Shown here in pieces: positions 63,244 through 64,000 of a stretch of DNA of 64,000 nucleotides. Position 1 is the stretch's first letter, and each line of letters starts with the position of its first letter. Position numbers and translations under genes: made by a program. The notes under the pieces were generated by a model. The model did no database searches, had not been told where the DNA came from, and saw nothing but the letters and a program-made list of their open reading frames with translations. The DNA is taken from assembly GCF_900496995.4 (NCBI RefSeq), contig NC_044012.1, positions 26,859,606 through 26,923,605 on the forward strand. The letters run 5' to 3'. This stretch comes from Aquila chrysaetos chrysaetos. Its lineage: Eukaryota > Chordata > Aves > Accipitriformes > Accipitridae.

Positions 63244-64000
63244 GTAAGAGATCCAACAGAGCATCTTTCTCAGCAGCAGTTACTGACAGTGGCAGGGCTT
63301 GTTCACAATCTCACTGGCTGTGTAAGGGGACTGCTCTCTTCCTGCCTCCAGCAGTAAGGGAGGAAGGAGAATGGCCATGGTGCAACTTGCAGGTCATTTG
63401 ATTCTCCTTGGAAAGGCCCAGGCTTGTTCTGCATCCATGTCTGGAGCAGGTTTGAGGAGTACAGAGCACTTGACAGCCTTCCTCTGTGCCTAGCAGCTGG
63501 ATGGCTGGGGCCTTGGACTCATGTCAGAGAGCTTAAGCTGCTGAATTGTTTGGGTTTTGTTTGGTTTTTTTGGTTGTGTGTTTTTGTTTTTTTTTTTTAC
63601 TGCCTCTGTCATCAATAGAACAATAATTATTCCAGATTTGAGCCTGGGAACTTGTTTGACTCCTGTATTTGGCAAATGCATGCTTTCTAGAGAAGTGTCC
63701 TTCTTGATTCAAAGATGCAACAAGGTCATGAACCTGCCACTTGTCTTGGTACTGGGTTTCACTGGTTAGTGTCTGGCTCATCTACAAAGGGCCTGCATTT
63801 GGGTTCCTCTTCCAGCTTTTAAATTCCTGTTGTGCCTTTTTTTCACTACATTAGAGCCCTTCAAGGCACTATTTTCTCTTTGCAAAGATACTAAAGCTCT
63901 GTACCAGGCCACCTGGTACTGAGTCTTTCAAACCTTTTTCATTTCAACACTTTTTCTGGGCCTTAAATGATTTCTGAGGGTTTCCTCTGTACCACCAGCT
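63244..64000 (+). other. UBAP2L intron, running off the window
   Basis: After donor GTAAGA at 63244 no further UBAP2L exon is recognised before the window ends. It is unremarkable apart from a T-rich stretch near 63560-63598. The last exons of the gene are expected to the right. Confidence 0.7.

Overview
This is a stretch of nuclear DNA from a bird. The evidence is spliced vertebrate genes with GT-AG introns, CpG-island promoters, and two avian-type endogenous retrovirus LTRs. The gene order NUP210L - TPM3 - CFAP141 (C1orf189) - C1orf43 - UBAP2L is the order I recall for human chromosome 1q21.3, so this is a conserved syntenic block. No bacterial or phage system, CRISPR array or novel operon is present. 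Most long open frames in the GC-rich parts (about 22-31 kb) are by-products of base composition.

Layout. Positions 385-7609, minus strand, hold the remains of NUP210L, a testis-type nucleoporin paralogue. Nine exon-like pieces are recognisable. One has three in-frame stops, three have frameshifts, splice sites are damaged, and roughly the part between residues 440 and 930 is missing. A long LTR-like element sits between two of the pieces. I read this as a unitary pseudogene. Positions 7.85-29.5 kb, minus strand, hold tropomyosin 3 (TPM3) with all its alternative parts: two promoters and first exons (1a, 1b), mutually exclusive exons 6a/6b, and three alternative last exons (9a, 9c, 9d). The exon lengths sum exactly to the canonical 284- and 248-residue tropomyosins. 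The miR-190b hairpin lies in the 5' intron of the long transcript, as I recall for mammals. Positions 31.07-31.84 kb, minus strand, hold a four-exon, 102-residue CFAP141 (ciliary doublet protein) with an RFX X-box just upstream. Positions 32.0-35.64 kb, minus strand, hold the seven-exon, 252-residue C1orf43. A CpG island at about 35.4-36.7 kb is shared head-to-head with UBAP2L and contains four CACGTG sites. From there to the right edge, plus strand, runs UBAP2L: a noncoding first exon, 23 coding exons plus one 60-base cassette exon, with the 3' end outside the window. A second LTR, with intact target-site duplication, sits in sense orientation 42 bases after a UBAP2L splice donor.

The genes do not form a pathway. 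TPM3 supplies actin-filament tropomyosins for muscle and cytoskeleton, CFAP141 belongs to motile cilia, C1orf43 is a small membrane protein, and UBAP2L is an RNA-binding stress-granule protein. The observations most worth following up are the decayed NUP210L, the pentanucleotide tract that abuts the TPM3 exon 1b start codon, the X-box of CFAP141, the E-box cluster at the shared promoter and the sense LTR in UBAP2L. Protein comparisons rest on my memory of the human families; no alignment was run.
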